DNA of 64,000 nucleotides. It comes from Dipylidium caninum. Taxonomy: Eukaryota; Platyhelminthes; Cestoda; Cyclophyllidea; Dipylidiidae. A program made the translations under genes and the position numbers. Of this stretch, positions 12,197 through 25,600 are shown in pieces (position 1 is the stretch's first letter; each line of letters opens with the position of its first letter). The stretch covers positions 372,001 to 436,000 of the forward strand of contig QEYB01000625.1 in NCBI GenBank assembly GCA_017562135.1, written 5' to 3'. Below the pieces are notes generated by a model, which searched no databases, was not told the origin of the DNA, and worked only from the letters and a program-made list of their open reading frames with translations.

Positions 12197-15100
12197 TCAC
12201 ACCATACGCAACTGATAGTCTCCATTCTGAGTGATGTAGCGCACCCATGGCAAAGCCGTATAACCGCTTTTCTCAATGATCTTCAGGTAGAGAACCTAGC
12301 AAAGAAAAAAGATGACACAACTTCGTCATTAACAAACTCCGACAAATAACGAGGAACAGGGACAAGGACCTGAATTTTTCAAGCATTGCAGGTGCCTTTA
12401 GGTGAAGCTCGTTCCAACTAGATTCTACATGTGCAAATGTATGGTGCGGGATGGTTCAAGATCACTGCATCTGATTCACGCAATTCGATGAATGAATGAT
12501 TACCTCAGGCAATAATAAAAATTAACACTTAGTCATTTCTTCAAATCTGATTGAACCTTGGTTTTCGAAATTTGTTGTGCTTAGGATTTGAGAATTGGAC
12601 CCGGATAATTTTTCAGCCCTGTCAATTACTCCAGGGACAGATCGAAAAGCTGTGCAAGATCATGCATCAAGAGCTGATAAGACACAAAAATCCGACTTCT
12701 ACCAACACCCCGAAATCGTGCAGTAGAACTACTAAAAATAACAGAAACTTAGGTTCTCATTGCATCAAAATAACGTTAGTGATAGCATCTACTAAAGACA
12801 AGGGAAGACTAAAGGCATTCATGGCAGAAAGAATGCCAATCTGATTGATAACGCATTATATGATAAATCGGGGATTTCTTAGAATTGAGGGGAGTTGGTC
12901 ACGTTAAAACATAAAAAAGGTAAATTTTTCCAAGCAAGGCACCAATGGAAAACGCGTTTGATTACGAGGCGCATTCAACACAACCACTATTAAAAAACCC
13001 CTATCAGTGGTGTAAATAGGGAGTAAAGCGGGGGAAATTCTCGGTTCTGGTTACAATATGCATTAGTTAACAACAAGGACTCCAAAAGGTGAAATTCATG
13101 AACACACTAATTCATGATTTATGAAACGATGGATTTACGATTCACTTTTAGATTAATCGTCATTCCAAATAGGGAAATTTATCGATGAAGATTTAAGGGT
13201 TCAAAGGCGTTGGGCAAAAGTCAAAGAATTTCTGTAATCTGTTTATGAGGTAAAATTACGAAAAGCGAGTAAAACGTAAATACTGCATCTAGCACGAAAA
13301 ACATGGACTGACATACCTGCAGACCGGAGACAGTGAAGTAAGGAATCTCGAAGCGAACTGAGATAGGGGGCCGGGACTCAGTTGCGGTGTCGCCTTCCAC
13401 GGAGGGGAGACCGAAGCTGGCACGCATAATGTACTCCTTACCGCCGGGGAAGCTCTTAATGCTCCACATCACCAGGTTCTCCTCTGGGATATACTTGCAG
13501 GTGCCCACCGTGGTCTTAAAACGTGGCGAATCTACGTCGCTGGGAACGGGGATGAGGATCTCCACCTGGTTTGCTGTACTCCGACGCTTGAACTGCGCTT
13601 TCGCCTGTACCGATGATGATGAGGGACAACAAATACATTGTGAACTACATTACGGGGTTTCATTCCACGAAGATATATCATCAGAATTCTATTAGGCCTA
13701 GTAGATTCAAGTGAACTGCAATCTTTAATGAACAAGTAGGCTAAGTTCCTGCCTACTACCTTCAATTACATTCAGGCGTTGTAGACGGTGAAGTTGGCTA
13801 GGATCTCATGCATTCCAGCAGCAAAAATCAAATGTTTATATCTGGCTAGTCAATGTCAGATGGAACTTCAACTCAAGCAGAAAACTTGACAAGAAATCTA
13901 TCTAATGTGACTTTTTCTATCAAGCAACTTGACTGTGCCAAAAAATTGAATTAAATTTAGATACTTCACTTATAAATAATAAATCTGTAGATCTAAGAGG
14001 GGTGTAGTAAAATTTTACCCGCAGATCCACATCATAAGGAAAATAGACCAATACAAATCATTTTCAAGCCAAAAATAGACTGAAGGTTTCAGATGTCTAC
14101 ACCAAACACAGGGTTAATGGATAGAGGGAGAGAAGGGTTGGTCAAGACCTACCTTAACCATGTATTCCACGCGGCTATGGGCGTGCCTCTCAATTACCGA
14201 TTCCACCCAAATAAGGGGCTTCACCTACCGAGAATAAAAGAGAAGAGTGAATCAATTAGGACAAGAAGCAGACCAAGCCTCCCATAGTAAAGTCAGAACT
14301 AAGATGGTAGAAGAAACAATGTACATGTAAAGCGGAACATTTAGAAATTCAAGGAAGAGTTTACTGACCTTCCCCTATTTTCTACTATGAGGTCGAAAAA
14401 AGTTGACCCAAAAAGCTAACCTCCTTTGAGTTTGGTCGTCTACTCTGCTATGGAACTTTACTTTGCTGATAAGGAGGGAGAAAAATTGGCTTATTGGCAG
14501 CTTTAAGTGCTCCCGTGGGCAAACATGTGGGTGTAGGAGAGGTGCAATTTGTGTTGTACGACACGTGGACTAAACTACAAACAAGGAGGGGCACTTACAC
14601 CACCAACGGAATTGAGAACATGATGAGAGCTCTATAAAGAGGGCGCCACGGACTTCAGAACAAAACAATTTAGACAAACTTCTTCGAAAATCGCAAAACC
14701 CCGTCGATGTCAACTTCACTTACGTGAGTATTTAAACGGTAGGACATAAGTTCGAATTCACCATCGGGCGGTATGAAGGAAATTGTCCGATCGTTCTCGA
14801 AACGCGACAACCTGACACATTGATGGAACTTGATGTCTTCCAGTTCAACAGATTTACCTTTGCCACGGTCTAAAAAAGGTAAGCGGATGTTATGGGGACA
14901 GTATGAAATGTCCATTTGAAAAAGCAACGCCTCTCCCTTATTGTTTCCGCAAACGGACAGTCACAATAAGAGTAATAAAGTACACAAGTTGGTAGATACG
15001 ATTTAGCAAATAGAATGATTCTGTAATGAAAATCTTATTTCTTCTGAATAAAACTAACGCGATAAGTAGGTTATTTTCACGTTGTCTATGAAATTCGCGA

Positions 15101-17623
15101 AACATAGAAAGCTTTAATAGTAAAGCTTTCATACAGAAAAGCAAAACACAAAGCTCCGGAATCACACTATCGCACCCAAAGAGACCATCATCAAACACGA
15201 CTTCTCAATACAACTATAAGAGAAATGTGCCCTTTAACCATACAATGGCTGAAAAAGAATGGAGATTTGGTTCAAACATATTTTAATTATTGAGACAAAG
15301 CTAATACGCAGTAAAAGCATTTCCTGTAGTAGATAACTTGCTCAATCATGCTCTCCAGTCCTCCCAGTCTTAACGCTTGCCTCTTCTAAGATACACCTTC
15401 CCCAACACATGGACTCCAGCTGTTACGCATAACATCAGGCGTGATTCTACATCGACGTAGACCCGTAAAATTTATAAAATTTATCCATATGATGACGACA
15501 ATGTCTACATTCCTCCTCCCTCATCTCTATGGAGTTAAAAGAGTGGAGATGCACCCATCGTAGGCGACAATTCATGTAGCACCAAATTGCGTTTCACATC
15601 ATATTATCCGTTGGCTGCAACCCCCCAATTCCACAGCAATACCTCTGCTCTGTCTCCTATCCTTCCTATCTAAAAGGAGAGAAACTGCAAGCGGTCCTAA
15701 CTATAATTGCTCGAATTATCCCACGTCCGTAACCGGAATTTCCCAAAACACCTCGAGGTCTGATTCAGTCCCGAAAACAGCTTGGATTCTGAGTTCTCTT
15801 TGTATATTCCAGGGTTGAGGTGATGAACAACACTGGCTTGATGTCATTTCGCATAAGCTGATGGCACAATATAAACATGTGCTGCAACTCTTCAAACTCG
15901 TTATTATAGTGCATAAACTGATCCATGGGATATCAGTATCAATGATCATGTATTCATTTGGTCATCAATTCTGCCTACTGGTCCCAATTTCTGCTTCCTT
16001 TTGTAGCCTTAAAACTCTCGTTTGCCTAGTTCATGGGCAGGCGTCGGCATTAATTTTATTTATTCAGTTCTACTATCAAAAGGGCTTTCCACGCTCACGG
16101 AGCTCAAATATTTCGAGGAAGTACTAGAAAAATTACAAAAGACATCAAATTGATTAGTAGGTATTTTGACAATCAATCGCAGAAGCTTGTCAATAAGCAC
16201 GTTACTTGACCCATTCATTATGTTAAAATCCTAGTAGTTCTGAGAATAAGATTATGATGTAGCGAATAAAGGAAAAACACGCTTGTTTTACTAGTAATTT
16301 TACCAGTAATAAAACACATACGTTGTAATAGTGTTAAATTTTCATATTAAAGGAGTGAATAAGTTTAATAAATTTACATGGGAGGGTGTAACTAAAAGAC
16401 GTACAAATGGATTTAAGTAAAACCGGAGTATAGTCATTTTTTTTACAAATATTAGGGGGAATGGAATAACGTGTCGCCTCCTCTACATCCCAATAACTGA
16501 TGATACCCATGAATTCCATTTGAAAAGTCACATATTATGAATCAACAACATCTGTTTATCAACAGCAAGTGCCGTACTAACCATGAAGGAGAGGCTATTC
16601 AACTTACCTTGTTAACCGTCACTGCTAATTAACAGAAAATGTCACATATCTATCGTAAGAAAACTAGCTATGAACCAATTTGTAACTAACAAAAAGGAGA
16701 ACATAGGGTCAACGCCAAAAACTTCCTTTCTTGGACTTAAATATGACAACGTGCATGTAGCATTAGTGATAAAACTTAGGAAAGGAGAAATTTCAATGCA
16801 TGATAATCTAATAAATAAAACATTTACCAACGCTAAAACCCACAAAACGATATAAATAGGGTGTAGAGAAAAAAACTCACTTCCATTGGGCTCTAAACGG
16901 AGTTTATCGTTGACACCGAGTCGCAACTCAGGCATGCCAGAAAGGTAAACTTTCATTTTAATGCATCCCACGATTTCACTTTGAAGCACGTTGCCAGCAG
17001 AACTCACCTAGAGGATAAGTAAGGAGACGAAAATGGCTAATTTTACCAAAAGGTTCACGCTTTCAATGACATCGAGGAATACTTCATTCCTGCGGTATTT
17101 CACAGACCCTGAACGCCAAGAAACTGCATTAGTAACAGCCATGGGGGGTCTAGGCGCGATTTCGAGTTTGCTGCTTTGTTGAGTAATGTATTCCTGAAGT
17201 ATTTTTGAATCTGTGGTCTGAGGGTAGCCAAAATCCATTATTTCATCAAGTAGTTCATAGGTGATAACAAAGTTATCACGAATGCTTTCTTCCTCCAGGT
17301 CTTTAAAGTACTCGAGAAAGATCTATGCAAAAGAATAAAAATTCAAGCACTCTCACGTGTATTAACCTGTATAAAAATGCGAGAACAATAGCAGCATTTG
17401 CATTCTTTTTTGTCATCGCGACAATGTAGAGGTAATTGTATTTAACGTATATGAAACTGGAGCCTTCATAATGGATTACGGGCGAAATTTGGCCTTCTTC
17501 TTCCTTCTCTATAACTATCGGCAAAAATTTTTCAATTATGCTCATGTCAATGTCATCACGATAATTTCGATAGATGAGAACTTTCCCCTTAGAATCAAGA
17601 ATAAAAATTGCGGACGCAGACAT
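12197..17623 (-). CDS. AP1M1: AP-1 clathrin adaptor complex subunit mu
   Basis: Seven exons on the minus strand: 17623-17357, 17322-17047, 17007-16881, 14869-14724, 14224-14153, 13604-13317 and 12295-12197 (TGA). They give 424 residues, against 423 in human AP1M1, with all GT-AG junctions in phase. Exons 1-2 encode the longin-like N-terminal domain (starts [22 protein letters not shown] near residue 100). From about residue 165 comes the mu homology domain, with [38 protein letters not shown] and the closing [15 protein letters not shown]. In the heterotetrameric AP-1 complex at the trans-Golgi network and endosomes this subunit binds YxxPhi sorting signals. The start is the only Met that fits the family N-terminus. 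The C-terminus ends MV in place of the usual short T/Q tail. AP-1 rather than AP-2 is supported by the whole-length match; I cannot tell mu1A from mu1B, and invertebrates normally have one. Confidence 0.97.
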
Positions 17624-20600
17624 CCTCAGGCCAAATTATGTAATTACAGGTTAGTGCGAATGATTTCTAAATGGCTATGTGCATGCAAATAGGTTGACAC
17701 TCGAGCCTGAATTCTCCCGATATATCAATTGTATTATATCGCGTTAATCACCTGAGTCAAAGTAAAAAAATTTTACGTTTCATCCTTGCTTTACGCCATG
17801 GAAGCTTTGCTGTAATATTTTAATTCGACTTAATTTATTAGTTATCTCAGATCATGTAAGTCCCACTCTGTAAAGAATTTGCCTATTTATAGCTCTATCA
17901 ATATACGTGCCCTAATAAATTTAAGCAATATCCTTAGCACTCATTGAAAATTGCACTATTTGTTGATATATAGTCTCTTATTAATTCTCAACTGGTCTAC
18001 TTCATTAACAATGCAAAAGCGCTTCGGACGTGACCCACAATGACGACAGAATTCTTGTTAAACGTTACATTTAATCGAAGACAGCCTGTGTTAAGGTGAA
18101 CAGGATGTGGAGAGTTTAGAGGAGATGATTCTGTGTTTCAAGGTTTTTACAAAGATGAAGTTATGAGAGAAGGGACTTGGAGTGAAATTCAGTACCCAGA
18201 ATAATCAAAAATTTTCGTAAATAAGGGGTCGAGAGTTCTCCTCCGCTGACGGATTTTGCCTTAAGAGCAGGGAGTACGCTTATGCCCTCAGTTTGGATGT
18301 TAAATTAGGAGTAAATCTCGTTCTACTCGCGTTGTTACGTGCCGTAAGGGGAACCTTGGTTACCTATAGGGTCAGTCAGCACACGTACACCTCGTTGCTC
18401 AGAATGCTGGATGTATTGTGGGTGAGGATTTAGACCTTATACAGTAAGAAGTGCTCTTTTATCCTCCCTGTGCAATAGGTTTGCACTCAAGGTTTTTCTC
18501 CCCCTTTCGCCCTTCTGCCTACGGCCAAGCATAGCGTTCTTATTTTTAAAGAAGGTGGAAATGAGTTTCAGCCCTTGAAGGACCTTGGAATGAAACAATG
18601 ACTAATTTGTTCAATCCGGAAAAGCACTTAGTTAACATATGTAATTGATTTACGAATGGAGTTGGTCCTAGATATGCCTTATAATGTCTATGGAGGAAGT
18701 GGAGAACATGTGTATTTTTTCCACGTCGAAGGAGGTAAAACTTATAATAGACCTTGGGAAAATGTAAAAACCAACTTCAAATATTCCTCCGGACCATCGT
18801 TTTCCTTGGATGGCTTACAATTGCCTCACTTGGGGTGATTAGACTCTGTACTCCAACATAAAATCAATTGTCCGTCTAAGTTGAAGATCAGAAGTTGAGT
18901 GTATCACTCTCAGCTCAAGTAATAGTTTCTAATCAGGGGTGTTAAATATGTAGACTGTCTTATTTCTAATGAATTTGATAAGCAATTCCAGTTCACCTTA
19001 TGTGTTAAACGACAAACAACAGATGGTCAGTACGACATCATTGGACCAATCAAAACACATGTCCTTCATTATCGGCCAACCAGAATGCGAAGCGAATGAG
19101 CAATGAAGATTACATGCTTCCAGAAGTGGATCCAGTCGAAATCGAAATCAAAAAGTTACGAAAGTGTGTTATAATGTAAGTAGTGCCAAAAAGAGTGGTG
19201 TAAAGGTAGGCTAGTCATGGGAGAAAGGCACAAAATAGGCTACTACCACTTAATCAGTATGTCAGTTTGACAGCCAGGGTCGCAGAGACAGTTGAGCGCC
19301 AGAGTAGATTTTGTGGCAAATATCATTGCTTCCTGGCAAAAACAGATAGAAAATATCTTGTTTACCAAGGCGCAATGGTTAGCATATTCGCCGAATTGAC
19401 AGGCCTATGTAGTGTAGGTAACAAGACCACGCTTCAGCTGACTTAGGAACTGCGTAGATAAGTTCGTGTACTTGATCATGTTTACGCAGCACCTTATACT
19501 AGCGTGTGATGTCACTACCACTTTCGGGTAGTATGGAGACTGTATTTGAGTTATTCTCTCGAGCACGCCTCATCCATTACAACTTTAAGTGTTCATTGGA
19601 ATTAACTGGTATAAACGCACATGGAGCGACAATTTTTGAGACTAAATGACTACGAGTAAAAACTTCTGAGATTAAATTGAAATGTGGGCGGTATTGGCCA
19701 CTTAGTGTCCTTCGAGAATCTTCGTTCCGCCAAACTGTTTTGAGTTGCCGAGATGTAGAGCTAACGGCTTCTTTTCCAGTTAAATCGACATTACGGAGAT
19801 GTTTGTACCATTCGACAAGAAGTCTGAAGGGCTTATTTTGGTGTCACACATACGTGACAGTGGAATAACTGCAACAACTCTTCCATAGCCGCATATGCGA
19901 CCTCTGCAAATCCTGTGAGACTTGTCATCCATGTAGACTCCTTAGGTATCTTCACTCGCTCACTTCCACACTACAAGTATCCCGAAAGATGAAAAGACAA
20001 CTATTTGACATTCTGACCAGCGATCGGCGTAGATATTCCTGTCCTTTATGAGGGAGAATGTGACAGTAAATAATGTTTAGTGATTTCACCAGGAGGTCAG
20101 CTCTTAATGCATAAAACCCCATGGTATTCGATTTGCATCTTTAGGTGTCTCTACTTGGTCTCTTTCAATTATAGCAAATTAGAATAGTGGACTGGATATT
20201 GAAGGTCAGCCTGTGTACATTTAAAGACATGAGTAGTTGAAGCCTATTGGCGCTCTAGCCCAAATCAGACTCCAAATAGAGTTTTGAACATGAGGTAATT
20301 TCTTGGTGAAGTTGACGTCCAACTATTGGGCGTCGGACTCAAAAGACATTTCTTTAAAGACTGTTACATGCCCGTAGAGCACAAAAGGGCGAACTAATGA
20401 ATCACGCAAATGTGTATATACAAAATTGCAGCACGATTGAGGCAAATGTTGAGATTACAAATGTCCACCGAATTTCATGTTGACGAGGTACTCCAAGTCC
20501 CAAATTCCCTGAAATATAAGTAGCTATTGCCGCTGTATTTAAAAGACCTTAAAGTAATAAGACAGGTCGACGGGCTGCGTGGGTATGCAGAGTATTTTTC

Positions 20601-22605
20601 TCTGCTTCGACATTTGGGCAGAAGAAAAGTTCATCAATCCCTACTCTTCAAAGGTTGAGATTGGTCGTCATGCCTCCAGACATGACATACAAGATTTGCA
20701 ACAATGCAGCAGAAAATGCCAAAAATGGCGAAGACGATTACAGAATTACTGCTGGAATCAGCTAAGATGCTGATTCTTCCTAAATACTATCCCCACCTGT
20801 GGAGAAGTAAACTCATGACTGGCACACACTGAACTAAAAATATTCTCTAGGTTTGCACTCCATGTGATTGTCTACCTACGTTGGTACGATAAAGCTGATC
20901 TTAAGTGCCACGAGTTTCGCTGACCGCCTCTCCTTATTGTCGCGCCAGAAGAGAAAGTTCGAGTCTCCCCACATAGGTGGAATTCTTAAGCCTAGGAGAC
21001 ACAAACGATTCTGTTGCGTAGTGAAAGACGTCGTGAGTACAAATGTGTGACTCAGACATGTGAGAATTAGAATGGGGACTACATGGAAGGACATTAGCAC
21101 TTCGAATGAAATAACGTTTTGATTCGCCTGTCTATACGATTATTTATTGGTTGATATTTTGTCATAGACAAATTTGGTAAATGAAACAGGAAAACTGTCT
21201 TAGTAACTCAAAGCAACCTTTTCGAGCGCCTCCTAAAGTTCGTTTAACAGCTTTGACAGTGACAAAACACACGATTCGGAAGTTGTGTGTGATGCAAATT
21301 AATCTATTCACCTATCTAATGCGAAAAAAAGCCTGACTTTTGTTGTGATAAGTTCAAATGGGGGTTTACGAGGTCTTCCTGGCCTTTTGATAGGCGTGAG
21401 AAGTGCTGGAAGCTTCTCATACTCCAGAGCCGCACCAGTTTCGATACAAACTTGTGTTACGGTAAAGGTTCTAAATGTCTATTGTGAAGTATTTCATAAA
21501 GGCCCCATTGTGTGTAAAATTAGCATAAATTTCCATTGCGCTTATAAGGTACTACTTGGAAAAAGGATTTGAATCTTAATGCATGCTAAAATTACTACTC
21601 GTAAAACACTGTTAGAAGCTATCGAGTTCATAAAGGTGACTTCAGTAGAGGACTCATAAACGTCTCCACATGGCTGTCGCATGATAAAGTACGTTTCAAA
21701 TTGATGAAGTAACCTTCTAGAATGATTCCACATGATTACCGTGAGGGTCGATAGTAAATGTTTTGAATAACTGGTATTTAAGTAGTAAGATTTGTTTCCA
21801 GAGTTCCAGTTAGGTGGAGTAAAAGCGAAATCTCACAAAACCCACTAAATTTTAGGTACAACTCAAACAGTACATGTCACAAACAGATTAAGTACTTTAC
21901 ACTGAATTTGAGATGAGTAGAATCCCAAGATGAGCTGTAGATGTGTCCAAACATCTACAACTTCTGCTCGAAAATATCAGGTATTTAGTAACAGAAAAGA
22001 CTATAGGGTTGAAACGTGATAACGAGAGCCAAATGATCACGCATGGAGCAGGACAATGTAAGGTGAAATCTAACTCTAAACATCAAAACATCAAAATGTC
22101 ACACTTCGGCTCTCTTCAGACCTTGGGGCATTTGAATTTAGAAATGGTCATGGTTCACAGAGGGAATTAAAAAGTACGAGTGGAAACTTCCAACTACGGT
22201 ACTACCAGCGTCAAAATAACTCAGATATATATGTGTTGGTTTTCAGTGTAGTCATTATTTCCTTGGAAAGTTCAAGCTAGCATATCTTCCGTCCTCATTA
22301 CTTCATGTCTCGACTCACTGACTAAAAGCAAATAGGCAGGGTGATGAAGTAGAAGCTAAAATATATTCTCCATTATGTCTGTGTAATAAGTGACCAAGCA
22401 TTTTAATCCGGGATTTCTCGACCTATATAGAAATTGAATGTGAAAACTCCAACACTCCGTTTGGTCCATCGGAGCAGGCACATGTAAAGTAGGAATACCG
22501 CATAATTACCGCTAAGCCATAAGATGAAGGAACTTATAAAGCGCCAAAATATTGAGTAGCTGGGGAGGGAACAAATTTATTTGTAGTTAATAATCTTTTG
22601 TTTTC
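17624..22605. other. 5 kb divergent intergenic region
   Basis: This separates the start of AP-1 mu (minus) from the likely start of the MFSD14 gene (plus), so it should carry both promoters. It is AT-rich, with only scattered short open frames on both strands. A short plus-strand frame near 20670-20766 reads MPPDMTYKICNN and on through an acidic stretch, but it has no recognisable homology and no splice partner. I see no transposon and no simple repeat of note. Confidence 0.5.
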
Positions 22606-25600
22606 ATGTTTGTTTCTACTAAGAGGTCGTTTCACATTGCTCTGGCTTTGTTTGTCGAACCGGATTGGGCGGCTAGTCGTCGTCGCAATTGTGAACCGCA
22701 TAGAGTAAGTGACGATGAGTGTCGGTTCCAGACGCTTGGTCACGCGCGAAATCCCCAAACGAAGAATGGCAAGCCACGATTTTGATTGACCGAAATTAAT
22801 AGGGGTGCCTAAATGTGCCATCCGTCTACCATGCGGCCGTGGTAATCTTTTTAGAATTCTTCGCATTTGGATTGCTGACATCATCGATGATTTCTGTAAG
22901 TCGTATACCTCTGGCCTTTACTTTAAATTTATAGGTCCTGGACGAGGCTTTCCCAAAACAAACTTTTTTAATGAACGGATTAATCCAAGGAGTAAAGGGT
23001 TTTCTCTCCTTTCTCAGCGCGCCCCTCATTGGAGCATTATCAGATATTTTTGGAAGAAAACCATTTCTGTTTTTGACGGTTACATTTACCTGCTCTCCGA
23101 TACCATTTCTAAAGCTAAGTCACTGGTGGTATTTTACAATGGTCAGCATTTCGGGAATTTTCTCAGTCACCTTCTCTGTTGTTTTGGCCTTTGTGTCCGA
23201 TGTCACGACAGTAGAAAACAGAAGTTGGGCGTATGGCCTTGTGAGTCAACGTGTATAAGTTGTTTTGTTTATCGTTTGTTTCGTCGCAATACACAGACTT
23301 TCTTGTAACATCCAATTTAATAGATGTATTCCGAGATCATTTTTGTTTGTATTTGGGTTTTACCAAATTAATAGTACCCTACGTTTTTTAGGTATAAATA
23401 AGGTTGTTTTGTTTTTTGTATAATATGCTCACAATTATGGAATAGTCGATATTATCCTTTATATTTGAACTCAACCCCCCCCCTCCTCTTCTCCCAGTTT
23501 TTAAATCTGATTGCATCTTTTATTTTTTTTCGATTACTGGTAATCACGTGTAAGAAGGTTAATGTGAGTTTATTTACCTCTTTACTGCCGACGGAAAGGC
23601 AATCGTCTTTCACTTATCAAAATAGTGGTCTTTTAATGATGCTCTAGGCATGAATACCGAAGTCTCGGTCACTGCCATTACGCCCCCCAAATCTATGGCT
23701 TTTTCGAATGATGGATTAAATTTTTGTGTGGAGCTTAACAGTAATTTATGAAATAATCAATATGAGATAATATCAAAGAGAAAAGGCCCAAAATGTGGAG
23801 AATTATCCCAATTGTATTTTTTGTTTACTAATATATGCTATGGAATGGGTAATAGGTGATTAATACCCGTAGTCCGATTGACTAGTAGTTAAAATTAGCT
23901 AGAATTTGGTACTTTGTTATTATTTTCCAAAATTTACGAGTAGAGTAGGCTAAGCAGATGGACGACGACTTTACTTTTTCTGTTTGAACTTATTGCCAGT
24001 TGACATTACAAATCACAGTTTTGGGATGAATTCATAAATATAGTTGAGCTCACTTATCTTCATTACTTTCTCAGGTCTCCGCAACCTTCGCTGCCAGTCT
24101 CATCATTTCACCTTCTTTGGGCGCCTTTTTGGAGAAAGCCTACAGCGAGAGCTTCGTCATCACTCTAGCATCTCTCATAGCTCTCTCTGATATACTCTTT
24201 ATCCTCTTCTGTGTTCCCGAATCTCTTGAGAGATGTGGAACTAACGTTCCAGGTGCTGGAAACGGATGTGGTGGTTCTAGTAGCTGTGGAACTATGAAAC
24301 GCCAGCATCCAACGGTCCCACCTTCCAGTCCATCAATCTCTATCACTCCTAATGTGGAATCGAGTGTGGATCGCCATTGGAATATCACCTGGGACAAGGT
24401 GGATCCATTTGGTGTGAGTCTAGTTTAGTTATTTATTCATACTAGAGGTATTAGTCTCAACCGTTATCTTGAGATTGTTTTCTTTGAAAGTCCGTTGAAT
24501 ACTTGAGTCAATTTTTTTTCTCTTCTAACATTTGTCTGCCTTCTTCAATTTGACTTACTATCATCTTGTCGGATGTTGTAAGATATTAAACACAAATTGA
24601 AACTATATAGTATATACCATTAAGTGGTTTCATTCTAAATAGCATTAAAAGTGTAATCGCATCCTTGGCTGGAGGATTAGTAACGATCTGTGAGTTAATG
24701 CGACAATAAATCATCCAACTTGAGGGCGGTAATTTGTCTTTGAGTTCTTTATAGCGAATGTGATTCTTCGGCTCCTGTTTTCTTTTCCTCTATTTGGGTT
24801 GGTGTGGGTAAAGTTCAGGGCTTATGAGCTTTGGGTTGAATCTTCTCGTTCACTAACTTGCCTTACTGCCTCATCGGTTTAATTCCATTCAGGCTTATTT
24901 TTGGTAGTTGGAGGAATGTATTTACTGAAAAAGTGTCGAGCTTTTGTTGATCTGCTGAGTTGAACAAATCCCTTTATATGAAGAGCGCCATCATTTGTTA
25001 GGGTTACTCGTGGGATATGTTTCTTCCCTTTACATTAAAGGCTACCGTCTGTGATGCGCTATTTGAAAATATTTTGGGTAGAATTTTGAGAAAGTAACGT
25101 ATATGAACAAATACTCTGCAACCACTCCCTTTGGAACACTCTGAAACATGCTAATGCAATTTGCCATGGTGGTCTTGCGGCGAAACTCTCTTCTTTATCA
25201 AGAAGCTCCTATAAGTGGTGGTTATTTAGGGATGATTAGCATTTAGTCCCTGCAGGTCTCCTTCATGTATTACTTTATTTTCCACGTTTCTTCGAAATTG
25301 AAGTCCACTATATTGCCTAATTCAATAACGCTCCCTTTTTATAAAGATATCAACTGTAATTCTATTTTACCACGTGGTATTATTTTTTTGCTCGTCATTC
25401 TACGTTACGCGCTACACACCGTCAGGATCGACTTTTTTGGACAAATGGGAATTGACCACTATCCTTCAAGAAGTCACAGTATGGACTAAGGCAAATCAAA
25501 ATAGCATCACCCTGCCCTTACCACCCTTCCCTATTTGTTTGATATCCATCAAAAGGAGAGCATTTCATCAGTATTATCGCCAAATTATGATTAGATTTAT